Of a stretch of DNA of 12,355 nucleotides, positions 4,642-12,242 are shown one piece after another. Both the position numbers and the translations under genes were made by a program. Positions within the stretch are counted from its first letter, which is position 1. The number at the start of each line of letters is the position of its first letter. This DNA comes from Candidatus Avipropionibacterium avicola (GTDB lineage: Bacteria; Actinomycetota; Actinomycetes; Propionibacteriales; Propionibacteriaceae). A model generated the notes under the pieces. It ran no database searches. It was not told the origin of the DNA and saw only the letters and a program-made list of their open reading frames with translations. Location: assembly GCA_018715445.1 (NCBI GenBank), contig DVLP01000294.1, positions 1 to 12,355 on the forward strand. Direction: 5' to 3'.

Positions 4642-7173
4642 GTGTCCGCTGCCCACCGGTTCGACCTCGACCGCCTCGGTGACGGTCTGGTGGTGTCCGG
4701 GGCCGAACCGGAGCTGACCTCGGCGATCCGCGCCGGGGCAGCCGTCGTCTCGGCCCCGCCCGGCACGGGCAAGACCACCTTCGTCCCGCCGCTGGTGGCC
4801 AACCTGCTGCCGGCCGGCCGGGTGGTGGTGACCCAGCCGCGTCGGGTCGCGGTCCGGGCCGCGGCGCGTCGGATCGCCGAGCTCGATGCCAGTGCGGTGG
4901 GCGGCCCCGTCGGCTTCACCGTCCGTGGTGAGCGGGCGATGGCCACCGACACCCGGATCGAGCTGCTCACCCCGGGTGTCCTGTTGCGCCGCCTGCTGCG
5001 CGACCCGGGCCTGGACGGCGTCGCCGCGGTCGTCCTGGACGAGGTGCACGAGCGATCGGTCGATGCCGATCTGCTGCTGGGGATGGTGGCCGAGGTCCGT
5101 GCCCTGCGCGACGATCTGGTCGTGGTCGCGATGTCGGCCACGGTCGACACCACGGCGGTGGCCCGACTGCTCGGCACCGAGGACCACCCCGCCGCCGTGG
5201 TCGAGCTGCCGTGGGCGCTGCACCCGTTGACGATCGAGCACCGTCCCCCGGCCGGGCCACGCCTGGATGCCCGCGGGGTGAGCGATGGCTTCCTGGACCA
5301 CCTGGCCACGATCACTGTCGAGGCGCAGGCCGAGGACCGGACCGATGCCCTGGTCTTCGTACCGGGGGCGCGTGAGGTCGACGCCCTGGTACGGCGGTTG
5401 TCCGCACGGACCACCGGGGTCGACGTGCTCCCCCTGCACGGCCGCCTTCCCGCCCGGGACCAGGACCGTGCCGTACGAGGCCGCAGTCCCGACGACCCGC
5501 CCCGGATCGTCGTGAGCACAGCGATTGCGGAGAGCTCGCTGACCGTCCCCGGGGTCCGACTGGTGATCGACGCCTGTCTCTCCCGGGAGGTTCGGCGCGA
5601 CCGAGCGCGGGACATGACCGGGCTGGTCACGGTCAGCGCATCGAGGGCCAGTGCTGAGCAACGGGCCGGCCGAGCTGCCCGACTGGGTCCGGGTCGTGCG
5701 GTGCGGGCCCTCAGCGAGACCGACTTCGCCCGCCTGCCCGCGGTGTCCGTGCCCGAGATCACCGCCGCCGACCTCACCGACACGGCCCTGCTGCTGGCGG
5801 TGTGGGGTGCTCCCGGCGGCGAGGGACTGCCACTGCTCACACCGCCTCCGGCCGAGTCGATGGCCCTGGCGATCACCACAGTGGCCACCCTCGGCCTGGT
5901 CGACGACACCGGCCGTGCGACCGAGCTCGGTCAACGGGTGGCCGGCATGCCGATCGGTGTCCGGGAGGCCCGCGCCCTGCTCTCCGCCCCGGGCGAGCCC
6001 CGGCAGGTGGCCGAGGTGGTTGCGGCGATCTCCGACGACCATCGCGAGCCCGGCGCCGACCTCTCCCGGTTGCTGCGGGAGTTGCGCTCCGCCCGACATC
6101 CCGGACATCGACGGTGGCAGCGTGAAGTGCAGCGGTTGGCCCGGATCGCTGGTGAGGAACGGATCGAACCGGCCGTCGACATCGAGTTCTCCCCCGGCGC
6201 CGTGCTTGCCCTGGCCCGGCCGGAGCGGATCGCCCGGCGCGCCGCACCCGACTCGCGCAGCTACCTGTTCGCCAGTGGCACCCGCGCGGCGGTGCCCGAG
6301 GGCAGTGCCCTGCTGGGTCACGAGTGGCTCGCTGTCTGGGAGGTCCAGCGTGGCGACGGTCGTGTCGCTGACGGCACCGGAGCCGTGGTCCGACTGGCGG
6401 CCCCGCTCGCCGAGGACGACGCCGTACGACTCGGTGGATCGCTGCTCACACAGGAAAGGAAGGCCCGACTGGAGGACGGCCGGGTCCAGGTCCGCCACGC
6501 CCGCCGGCTCGGCGCCATCACCCTGTCCTCGACCCCGGCCGCCGCCGGGCCCGACGACATCGGTCCCGCGCTGGTGTCCGAACTGGCCGAGCGGGGTCCG
6601 GGCCTGTTGGACTGGTCGGAGGCTGCCGACGGCCTGCGACGCAGGCTGTCGTTGTTGCACGCCACCCTCGGCGATCCGTGGCCCGCGGTGGATGACGCGG
6701 CGATCGTCGCGGCCGTGACCGAGCAGCTCTCGCTCTCGCCGCCCCGCTCGGCGAAGGGGTTGGCCCAGCTCGACCTGGTCGCGATCCTGCGTGGGCTGCT
6801 GCCCTGGCCGGAGGCGACCCGGCTGAACGAGCTGGTGCCGCAGCGTCTGGCCGTACCGTCCGGTTCGTCGGTGAGGATCGACTATCCGCCCGTCGACGAT
6901 CCGACTGCATCCCCTGTGGTGGCAGTGAAGGTGCAGGAGGTGTTCGGCCTGGCCGAGACCCCGCGGCTGGTGGACGGAAGGGTGCCGGTGCTGTTCCACC
7001 TGCTCTCCCCGGCCCGCCGACCGCTGGCGGTCACCGCCGACCTGGAGTCGTTCTGGAACGGGCCGTACGCCGAGGTCCGCAAGCAGATGCGGGGACGCTA
7101 TCCGAAGCATCCCTGGCCCGAGGACCCGTGGACCGCAGCGGCGACCGCCCGGACCAAGGGCGGTCACCGCTGA
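4642..7173 (+). CDS. hrpB: ATP-dependent helicase HrpB (DEAH family)
   Basis: An 843-residue superfamily 2 helicase of the HrpB type (E. coli HrpB is about 809). Helicase motifs in order: I, APPGTGKTT (Lys44); Ia, TQPRRVAVRAA; II, DEVH (133-136), with Val for Ala; III, SAT (165-167); IV, LVFVPGAREVDAL; V, STAIAESSLTVPGVRLVIDACLSR; VI, QRAGRAAR (340-347). The HrpB-specific C-terminal domain is clear: VPSGSSVRIDYP, VKVQEVFGLAETPR, VLFHLLSPARRPLAVT and GRYPKHPWPEDP near the end. The role is poorly known. HrpB-type proteins are predicted RNA helicases, and one in Xanthomonas has been linked to mRNA processing. The GTG at 4642 is the first possible start after an in-frame TGA at 4627; GAGGG stands only one base before it, so initiation signals are weak. 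It ends 16 bases from the convergent fused ABC exporter gene. Confidence 0.95.
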   Translation: MSAAHRFDLDRLGDGLVVSGAEPELTSAIRAGAAVVSAPPGTGKTTFVPPLVANLLPAGRVVVTQPRRVAVRAAARRIAELDASAVGGPVGFTVRGERAMATDTRIELLTPGVLLRRLLRDPGLDGVAAVVLDEVHERSVDADLLLGMVAEVRALRDDLVVVAMSATVDTTAVARLLGTEDHPAAVVELPWALHPLTIEHRPPAGPRLDARGVSDGFLDHLATITVEAQAEDRTDALVFVPGAREVDALVRRLSARTTGVDVLPLHGRLPARDQDRAVRGRSPDDPPRIVVSTAIAESSLTVPGVRLVIDACLSREVRRDRARDMTGLVTVSASRASAEQRAGRAARLGPGRAVRALSETDFARLPAVSVPEITAADLTDTALLLAVWGAPGGEGLPLLTPPPAESMALAITTVATLGLVDDTGRATELGQRVAGMPIGVREARALLSAPGEPRQVAEVVAAISDDHREPGADLSRLLRELRSARHPGHRRWQREVQRLARIAGEERIEPAVDIEFSPGAVLALARPERIARRAAPDSRSYLFASGTRAAVPEGSALLGHEWLAVWEVQRGDGRVADGTGAVVRLAAPLAEDDAVRLGGSLLTQERKARLEDGRVQVRHARRLGAITLSSTPAAAGPDDIGPALVSELAERGPGLLDWSEAADGLRRRLSLLHATLGDPWPAVDDAAIVAAVTEQLSLSPPRSAKGLAQLDLVAILRGLLPWPEATRLNELVPQRLAVPSGSSVRIDYPPVDDPTASPVVAVKVQEVFGLAETPRLVDGRVPVLFHLLSPARRPLAVTADLESFWNGPYAEVRKQMRGRYPKHPWPEDPWTAAATARTKGGHR

Positions 7174-7189
7174 GTGGTGCCCTGCGGCC

Positions 7190-10100
7190 TCAGGCAGCCA
7201 GTTCGGCCAAGTGACGTTGGGAACTGCGGTCACCGACGATCTCGCCGGCCGAGACCTCCAGCACCCGCTCCACCCACTGCAGCGACTGCGGACGGTGGGT
7301 GACCACCAGGGTGGTCCGACCCAACGCCGCGACCCGCATGGCCTGGTTGACCTTGCGTTCGCTGGCCAGGTCGAGGTTCGAGGTGGCCTCGTCCAGGATC
7401 AGGATCGCCGGATCGACCAGCAGAGCCCGTGCCAGGCACAACAGCTGACGCTGACCCGCCGACAGGGAACGACCGCGATCGGTGATCCGGTGGTGGTAGC
7501 CACCGGGCATCCGCATGATGAAGTCATGGGCTCCGACCGCGCGGGCCACTGCCTCGACCTCGGCATCGGTGGCATCCGGTCGACCGTAGGCGATGTTGTC
7601 GCGCACCGACCGGGTGAACAGGTGCGGCTCCTGCGGGACGTAGCCCATCCGTCGCCGGTACTGCACCAGGTCGAGCTCGTCGAGCGGCACGCCGTCGATC
7701 AGGATCCGCCCCTCGGTCGGGTCGTAGAACCGCGACACCAGCTTGACCGTGGTCGACTTGCCCGCCCCGGTCCGGCCGACGAAGGCCACCCGCTGTCCGG
7801 CCGGGATGTCGAGGTCCACCTTCTTCAACGCATCCTTCGAGGTGCCGGCATAGCGAAGCCGTACGCCCTCGAGACGGATCCGACCGTCGATCGCACCGAC
7901 CTCACGGGCATCCTCGGCCACCGGCGTCGAGGTCTGCTCGGCCAACAGCTCCGAGATCCGGACCAGGCCGGCACGGGCCCGCTGGTACACGTCGAAGACC
8001 GACGCCAGCTGCTGGACCGGAGCGAAGACCTGGGTCAGGTACAGCAGGAAGGCGAGCAGGGTGCCGATCGCCAGGGTCTCCGCCGCGACGAACCGGGCGC
8101 CGAGGCCGAGCACCGCCACGGTGGCCCCGATGCTCAGCATCTCGATGATGCCGACATAGGTGCCGGTGGCGAAGGCGCTGCGGCGTGACCAGTGCATGAA
8201 CTGCTGACCGAGGTCGGCGAACTTCACCAGGTTGTGCTCCTCGCGCCGGTAGGCGTGGGTGACCCGGATCCCGGCCAGCGACTCCTGCAGGTTGGAGTTG
8301 ATCATCGAGGTCCGCTCCCGGGCCTCGTCATAGGCCACCGATGCCCGCTTGCGGTACCAGATGGTCGCCACCGCCGCCGGCGGGATGACCGCCAGCAGGC
8401 TCAGCGCCAGCCGGGGATCGAGGGCAACCACGACGACCGACATGCCTGCGAAGGTGAGCAGTGCGGTCAGCAGGTTGATCAGTCCGACCCGCAGCAGCTC
8501 GGAGATGGCATCGATGTCGGAGGTCATCCGGGTCATGATGCGTCCGGCCTGGGTGCGGTCGTAGAAGTCGATCCCCAGACGCTGGAGCTGTCCGTAGACC
8601 CGTGAGCGCAACGCGACCAGGAGCCGCTCGGTGGTCCGCTGGGTCCAGAACATCGAGCCCCGCTGGACGAAGAACAGACAACCCACCGTCACCGCGGCCG
8701 CGACACAGGCCGCCGCAAGGATCGGCAGGTGCCCGTCGAGCATGCCACCGTCGACACCCTCGCGGATGATCAGCGGATTGACCAGGCCCAGGACGGCCTC
8801 GGCGGCCACCAACAGCAGACCGATCACCAGACCGACCCGGTACGGCTTCAGGAACCGCAGCAGTCGGAATGGTTCACGACGATGACCCTCGGCGACCAGG
8901 TCGACCTCGGGTCGGTCCCCGAAGTCCGGCAGCGCGGCAATCTTGGCCGCGAGGTGCGCCGGCGGCTCGGATCGGTCCGGCGTCCGGGCCCGGTCACGGT
9001 CCCACGCCGCCGGGGTCTCGGTGAACTCGCCGCGACGCGCGGCCGGCAACAGCTGAGCCGCCGGGTCGTCGGGATCGGCCTCGAGCTCCCCGAACAGGTC
9101 GCGGTAGAGCGGGCTGCGGGCGAACAGCTCGGCATGGGTGCCGGTGTCGACGACGTGTCCGGCCTCCATCACGACGATCCGGTCGGCCATCCGTACCGTC
9201 GACTCGCGGTAGGCCACCATGATGGCGGTGCTGGTCGACAGGTACGGCTTCAGGTTCGCGTGGATCTCGTGCTCGACGGAGGTGTCCACCGAGCTGGTGG
9301 CATCGTCGAGCAGCAGGATGTCGGGGTTGATCAGCAGGGCGCGGGCCAGGGCCACGCGCTGACGCTGACCACCGGACAGGGTCATGCCCTGCTCACCGAT
9401 GACGGTGTCGTAGCCCTCGTCGAGGGCGGTGATGAAGTCATGGGCGAGGGCTGCCCGGGCAGCGGTCTCGATCTGCTCCTGGGTGGCGTCGGGCCGTCCG
9501 TAGGCGATGTTGTGCGCGATCGAGTCGGAGAAGAGGAAGCTGTTCTCGAAGACCATCGCGACCCGACCCCGCAGCTCGGCGATCGGCTGGTCCCGGACGT
9601 CGATGCCGTCGACCCGGACGACACCGGAGTCGGCGTCGAAGAAGCGCGGGATCATCTGCAGCGCCGTGGACTTGCCACAGCCCGACGGTCCGACCAGGGC
9701 AATCGTCTCGCCCGCCTCGACCTGCAGGTCGAGGCGACCCAGCACCTGGTCACCGTCACCGTCGACATAGCCGAAGCTGACCCCGTCGAACTCGATCCGC
9801 CCACCCCGCTCGGCGGGCGAGATCGGACGGTCGACCTCGGTCAGCTCCGGACGCAGGTCCAGGATCTCACCGATGCGCTCGACCGCGGCCTGGCACTGGG
9901 GCAGGTTGGTCAGCACGTTGCCGATGGTGCGGGCCCGCCCGGCCAGGGTGGCCAGGTAGCTGACGAAGGCGAGGAAGATGCCGATGCTCAGCTGACCGTT
10001 GATCACCATCAGACCACCCAGACCCAGCATCACGACCTGACCGATCTGGGGACCGGCCATCATCGAGGCGAAGAACGGGGCCCGCAGCCGGACGGCGCGC

Positions 10101-10945
10101 ACCCGCGCGGTGAACATGTCCTTCAACGCATGGTGCAGACGCCGCGTCTCGGCCTCCTCCTGACCGAAGGCCCGCACCACGCGAACCCCCATGACCGACT
10201 CCTCGATCTCGGTCATCAGCTCGGCCTCGGAGCGCTGGGCGTCCCAGCCGGCCGCATGGACCCGCTTGCGCATCCGTTGGGTCACGACGAAGACGGCGAT
10301 GATGATGGCGATCACGATCACCGCCAACAGCGGCGACAGCCGCAGCATCACGACCAGCGAGACCACGATCGCCACACTGGTCGCCGCGATCTCGGCCACG
10401 AAACCGATCAGCACCTGGACGAACCGCAGATCCGAGCTGGCCCGCGAGACCAGCTGGCCACTCTGCAGCTGGGAATGGCCGGCGAAGTCGAGCCGCTGCA
10501 GGGTGTCGTAGATCCGGTTGCGGATGTCATGTTGCACCCGCAGGGCCACGGTCGCCGACAGGTAGCGCCACAGCGCCGACAAGCAGCCGACCGCCAGTGC
10601 GGCGATGCCGAGGGTGATGAGCCAGGGCAGCAACGGCGTGCTGCGCGCGATGATGGCGTTGTCGACGATGTTCTGCTGGATCAGTGGCAGCAGTGCGGTG
10701 ACACCGGCATGGGTGGCGGCCAGCACCGCGGTCACCACCAGCAGCCACCGCTGCCGCGCCAGGACGGGCAGGAGCCGCCGACGCCAGGACGGGGTGCCCT
10801 GAGGATCGGGCGTTGTGCCCTGGGGATCGGAGGGGGCGCGACGGGTACGGGTCCGGTCGCGGACGTGAGAGGTGACCGTACGCAGACGGGCACGCAGGGT
10901 GGACGAGGGCATGGACGTACGGGTCCGGAACACGGACGCGGACAC
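7190..10945 (-). CDS. Fused ABC exporter (TMD-NBD-TMD-NBD), one degenerate ATP site
   Basis: A 1251-residue full-length exporter of the multidrug/lipid (type IV) family in one chain; most bacterial homologues are two half-size genes. Layout: basic, Pro-rich N-tail (about 1-55), TMD1 (60-350), NBD1 (380-620), linker (620-690), TMD2 (695-1000), NBD2 (1020-1250). NBD1: Walker A GPSGCGKST (419-427), LSGGQ (523-527), but Glu467 replaces the Q-loop Gln, Walker B ends Asp547-Asp548 instead of Asp-Glu, and Tyr579 stands at the H-loop His. NBD2 is canonical in Walker A (GRTGAGKST), Gln1105, Asp1185-Glu1186 and His1217, with signature LSAGQ (1161-1165). NBD1 Walker motifs pairing with the NBD2 signature would form the impaired site. 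The frame opens at a TTG (10975), but GTG 10945 has GGAG 6 bases upstream and is preferred; ATG 10912 has none. Substrate unknown. Confidence 0.94.
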   Translation of the reverse strand: MSASVFRTRTSMPSSTLRARLRTVTSHVRDRTRTRRAPSDPQGTTPDPQGTPSWRRRLLPVLARQRWLLVVTAVLAATHAGVTALLPLIQQNIVDNAIIARSTPLLPWLITLGIAALAVGCLSALWRYLSATVALRVQHDIRNRIYDTLQRLDFAGHSQLQSGQLVSRASSDLRFVQVLIGFVAEIAATSVAIVVSLVVMLRLSPLLAVIVIAIIIAVFVVTQRMRKRVHAAGWDAQRSEAELMTEIEESVMGVRVVRAFGQEEAETRRLHHALKDMFTARVRAVRLRAPFFASMMAGPQIGQVVMLGLGGLMVINGQLSIGIFLAFVSYLATLAGRARTIGNVLTNLPQCQAAVERIGEILDLRPELTEVDRPISPAERGGRIEFDGVSFGYVDGDGDQVLGRLDLQVEAGETIALVGPSGCGKSTALQMIPRFFDADSGVVRVDGIDVRDQPIAELRGRVAMVFENSFLFSDSIAHNIAYGRPDATQEQIETAARAALAHDFITALDEGYDTVIGEQGMTLSGGQRQRVALARALLINPDILLLDDATSSVDTSVEHEIHANLKPYLSTSTAIMVAYRESTVRMADRIVVMEAGHVVDTGTHAELFARSPLYRDLFGELEADPDDPAAQLLPAARRGEFTETPAAWDRDRARTPDRSEPPAHLAAKIAALPDFGDRPEVDLVAEGHRREPFRLLRFLKPYRVGLVIGLLLVAAEAVLGLVNPLIIREGVDGGMLDGHLPILAAACVAAAVTVGCLFFVQRGSMFWTQRTTERLLVALRSRVYGQLQRLGIDFYDRTQAGRIMTRMTSDIDAISELLRVGLINLLTALLTFAGMSVVVVALDPRLALSLLAVIPPAAVATIWYRKRASVAYDEARERTSMINSNLQESLAGIRVTHAYRREEHNLVKFADLGQQFMHWSRRSAFATGTYVGIIEMLSIGATVAVLGLGARFVAAETLAIGTLLAFLLYLTQVFAPVQQLASVFDVYQRARAGLVRISELLAEQTSTPVAEDAREVGAIDGRIRLEGVRLRYAGTSKDALKKVDLDIPAGQRVAFVGRTGAGKSTTVKLVSRFYDPTEGRILIDGVPLDELDLVQYRRRMGYVPQEPHLFTRSVRDNIAYGRPDATDAEVEAVARAVGAHDFIMRMPGGYHHRITDRGRSLSAGQRQLLCLARALLVDPAILILDEATSNLDLASERKVNQAMRVAALGRTTLVVTHRPQSLQWVERVLEVSAGEIVGDRSSQRHLAELAA

Positions 10946-10951
10946 GGGAAA

Positions 10952-10957
10952 CTCCAA
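10952..10957 (-). promoter_or_regulatory. Ribosome binding site that sets the fused exporter start
   Basis: On the minus strand TTGGAG (10957-10952) precedes the GTG at 10945-10943 by 6 bases. Neither the TTG at 10975 nor the ATG at 10912 has a comparable site. Confidence 0.7.
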
Positions 10958-11005
10958 GGTGGGAAGGAAAAGCAAGACGTATGGACGTCGAAAGGACGCA
11001 GCTCA

Positions 11006-11020
11006 CCCACACAACGTGGG
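11006..11020 (-). repeat. Small hairpin in the exporter leader
   Basis: CCCAC and GTGGG pair around a 5-base loop (ACAAC on the plus strand), 60 bases upstream of the exporter start. This is a weak signal alone and is listed because it belongs to a row of hairpins in the same gap. Confidence 0.3.
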
Positions 11021-11041
11021 GGGCGTGATGTTGATGCAGAC

Positions 11042-11058
11042 TCGTCGGCAACCGACGA
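11042..11058 (-). repeat. Hairpin upstream of the exporter gene
   Basis: TCGTCGG and CCGACGA form a perfect 7-bp stem with a 3-base loop. No T-run follows in either direction. It could be a structured element in a leader RNA. Confidence 0.45.
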
Positions 11059-11081
11059 CGGGAGGTTGTTGATCGGGGAAG

Positions 11082-11102
11082 GTCATGGCCACTGGCCATG
11101 AC
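11082..11102. promoter_or_regulatory. 21-base perfect palindrome, candidate operator
   Basis: GTCATGGCCA at 11082-11091 and TGGCCATGAC at 11093-11102 are exact inverted copies around a single central base. The tight symmetry without a loop is more like the binding site of a dimeric repressor (TetR- or MarR-type, for example) than a terminator. It lies 136 bases upstream of the fused exporter GTG. No regulator gene is in the window, and no T-run follows. Confidence 0.5.
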
Positions 11103-11191
11103 TTCTAGGGTCGAGACACCTGGAACACCAGCTCATCGAGTTTGTCTGGATGGACGTGGTCAAGCCTGTCAGGGTTTGACGGCGATCTCCA

Positions 11192-11206
11192 ATCAGTTCC
11201 CCTGAT
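11192..11206. repeat. Small inverted repeat ATCAG/CTGAT
   Basis: ATCAG (11192-11196) and CTGAT (11202-11206) flank a 5-base spacer in the lowest-GC part of the gap. A 5-bp stem may be chance. Confidence 0.25.
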
Positions 11207-11262
11207 CCGACAACATCCGATAGGACATATTGCGATCGTCAACAGTGACCTGCGCCACGTCA

Positions 11263-11277
11263 CGGCCCGTCGGGCCG
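11263..11277 (-). terminator. Candidate terminator of the DUF881 gene
   Basis: CGGCCC and GGGCCG form a perfect all-GC 6-bp stem with a 3-base loop, starting 11 bases after the DUF881 stop codon on the minus strand. There is no T-run, as often in high-GC genomes. Confidence 0.5.
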
Positions 11278-11288
11278 GTGCTCGAGGC

Positions 11289-12161
11289 TCAGCCCGGCAC
11301 CCTGGCGTGGTCAAGGCTCAGGGGTCCGTCATAGGCCGGGAGCCGGACCTGCTCGCCCGACTGCTGCTTCCAGCCCAGACCGTACGCGTCGACGTACTGC
11401 TTGTAGATCTCGATGTAGCGCGAGGAGTCCACGGCGGCCAGCATCTGCGTCGGGTCACCGATCGCGGTGATGACGTACGGCGGGGCGTACGGGACACCGT
11501 GCAGCACGACCACATTGCCGACGCACTTGATCCCGGTCGTCGAGACCACCCGTTGGCCCTGGATGGTCATCGCCTCGGCCCCGCCCGCCCACAGAGCATT
11601 GGCTACGGCCTGGATGTCCTGCTGGTGCACCACCAGGGCGTCGTCGTCGACACCGGCCGGGTGGAAGTCGGCCGGGGCATCGGTGAGGGTGATCGTCACG
11701 GCCGGGCCACTCACCGGCACCAGGGCACCGCGCTCCTGGAGCTCGGCAGCCTCGGAGGACCCGGAGGTCGACTGCCGACGGGCGGTGAGCTCATCCACCT
11801 CGGAGCGCATCCGGGCGACCTGCTCGGCCAACTGGGCATTGCGGGCCTTCTCCGCGTCGAGCAGGTCGACCAGGTCGGTGTTGCGGTCCGGTCGCAGGTC
11901 GACGCCGCGGGCGACCATCGCACTGGCCACGATCATCAGCCCGGCGAGCATGCACACCAGCCCGGTCATCAGACGGGACTTCAGCGGGACGTGGCGCTCC
12001 TTGCGGCGGGAGCGGACCAACCGCTTCAGCACCGCCCACGGGCTCCGGTTCGGGGGCGTGGACGCCTCGACCCGCGTATCGTCGGCTGCGCGTCGGGGCA
12101 CGGCCGGGCCCGCACGACGGGGGCTCGCCCCGGCCGTCCCGGGCTCGTCGTCGTCAGGCAC
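11289..12161 (-). CDS. DUF881 membrane protein, crgA neighbour
   Basis: A 290-residue protein with an Arg-rich, disordered cytoplasmic N-part (1-62), one transmembrane helix (about 63-84), a probable coiled coil (97-130) and an extracytoplasmic DUF881 domain. The domain signature is clear: LVPVSGPAVTITL (147-159), VVHQQDIQAVANALWAGGAEAMTIQ (177-201), CVGNVVVLHGVPYAPPYVITAIGD (213-236) and a final VDAYGLGW. The molecular role is not established. DUF881 genes sit next to crgA in many actinobacteria, divergent as in M. tuberculosis (Rv0012/Rv0011c), which suggests a link to the cell envelope or division. The fold resembles that of NTPase-like or YlxW/YlxX-type proteins near division genes in Firmicutes, a family-level relation only. 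The GTG at 12161 has GAGGT 5 bases upstream. It ends before a GC hairpin at 11263-11277. Confidence 0.9.
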   Translation of the reverse strand: MPDDDEPGTAGASPRRAGPAVPRRAADDTRVEASTPPNRSPWAVLKRLVRSRRKERHVPLKSRLMTGLVCMLAGLMIVASAMVARGVDLRPDRNTDLVDLLDAEKARNAQLAEQVARMRSEVDELTARRQSTSGSSEAAELQERGALVPVSGPAVTITLTDAPADFHPAGVDDDALVVHQQDIQAVANALWAGGAEAMTIQGQRVVSTTGIKCVGNVVVLHGVPYAPPYVITAIGDPTQMLAAVDSSRYIEIYKQYVDAYGLGWKQQSGEQVRLPAYDGPLSLDHARVPG

Positions 12162-12189
12162 CTGGCACCTCGCGCGCGTGGTCAGAAGT

Positions 12190-12217
12190 TTTGTCGGCAG
12201 CGGTCGTTGACTACGCT
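12190..12217 (+). promoter_or_regulatory. Candidate crgA promoter, possibly overlapping the DUF881 promoter
   Basis: TACGCT (12212-12217) is a TAnnnT -10 element, with a TTGTC-like -35 at 12190-12195 (spacer 16). A start near 12223 gives a leader of about 20 bases containing the crgA ribosome binding site. On the minus strand TAGCGT (12218-12213) also fits TAnnnT and could serve the DUF881 gene, so the two -10 elements would overlap. This is judged by eye. Confidence 0.4.
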
Positions 12218-12242
12218 ACCCATCAGACGCAAGGAGAACCGA

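Larger units (their letters stand above)
10946..11288. other. 343-base intergenic region, lower GC, rich in inverted repeats
   Basis: This stretch lies downstream of the DUF881 gene and upstream of the fused exporter, both on the minus strand. By eye it is clearly less GC-rich than the genes, especially 11103-11250. It holds a 21-base palindrome and several hairpins, listed separately. I see no tRNA and no riboswitch I can recognise. A 69-codon open frame on the minus strand runs from 11314 to 11105, but it begins inside the DUF881 gene in another frame, has no ribosome binding site and lacks the local GC3 bias, so I do not call it a gene. It may be the promoter and long leader of the exporter gene, or hold a decayed remnant. 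Confidence 0.6.

Noticed and set aside
7174..7189. Terminator between hrpB and the convergent exporter gene
   Set aside because: The 16-base gap has only a weak CTGC/GCAG pairing that runs into the exporter coding end; it is not strong enough to annotate.
4525..7233. 902-codon open frame opposite hrpB
   Set aside because: It is an antisense shadow of a gene with all helicase motifs; its translation is rich in Gly, Gln, His and Arg with no domain.
10943..10975. TTG start of the fused exporter at 10975
   Set aside because: There is no ribosome binding site before it, whereas GTG 10945 has GGAG at the right spacing.
8729..11101. 790-codon open frame on the plus strand opposite the fused exporter
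   Set aside because: It is an antisense shadow. Long antisense frames are expected where third positions are nearly all G or C, and no protein family is visible.
11086..11106. Mini-ORF of 6-7 codons on the plus strand starting inside the palindrome
   Set aside because: Such short frames are common by chance, and no plus-strand transcript is expected here.
11214..11242. TTGACG as -35 of an exporter promoter on the minus strand (11242-11237)
   Set aside because: No convincing -10 hexamer is found 16-18 bases downstream, so I do not call a promoter.
11105..11314. 69-codon minus-strand open frame crossing the DUF881 end
   Set aside because: It begins inside the DUF881 gene in another frame, has no ribosome binding site and weak GC3 bias. 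It could be a remnant but no family is recognisable.
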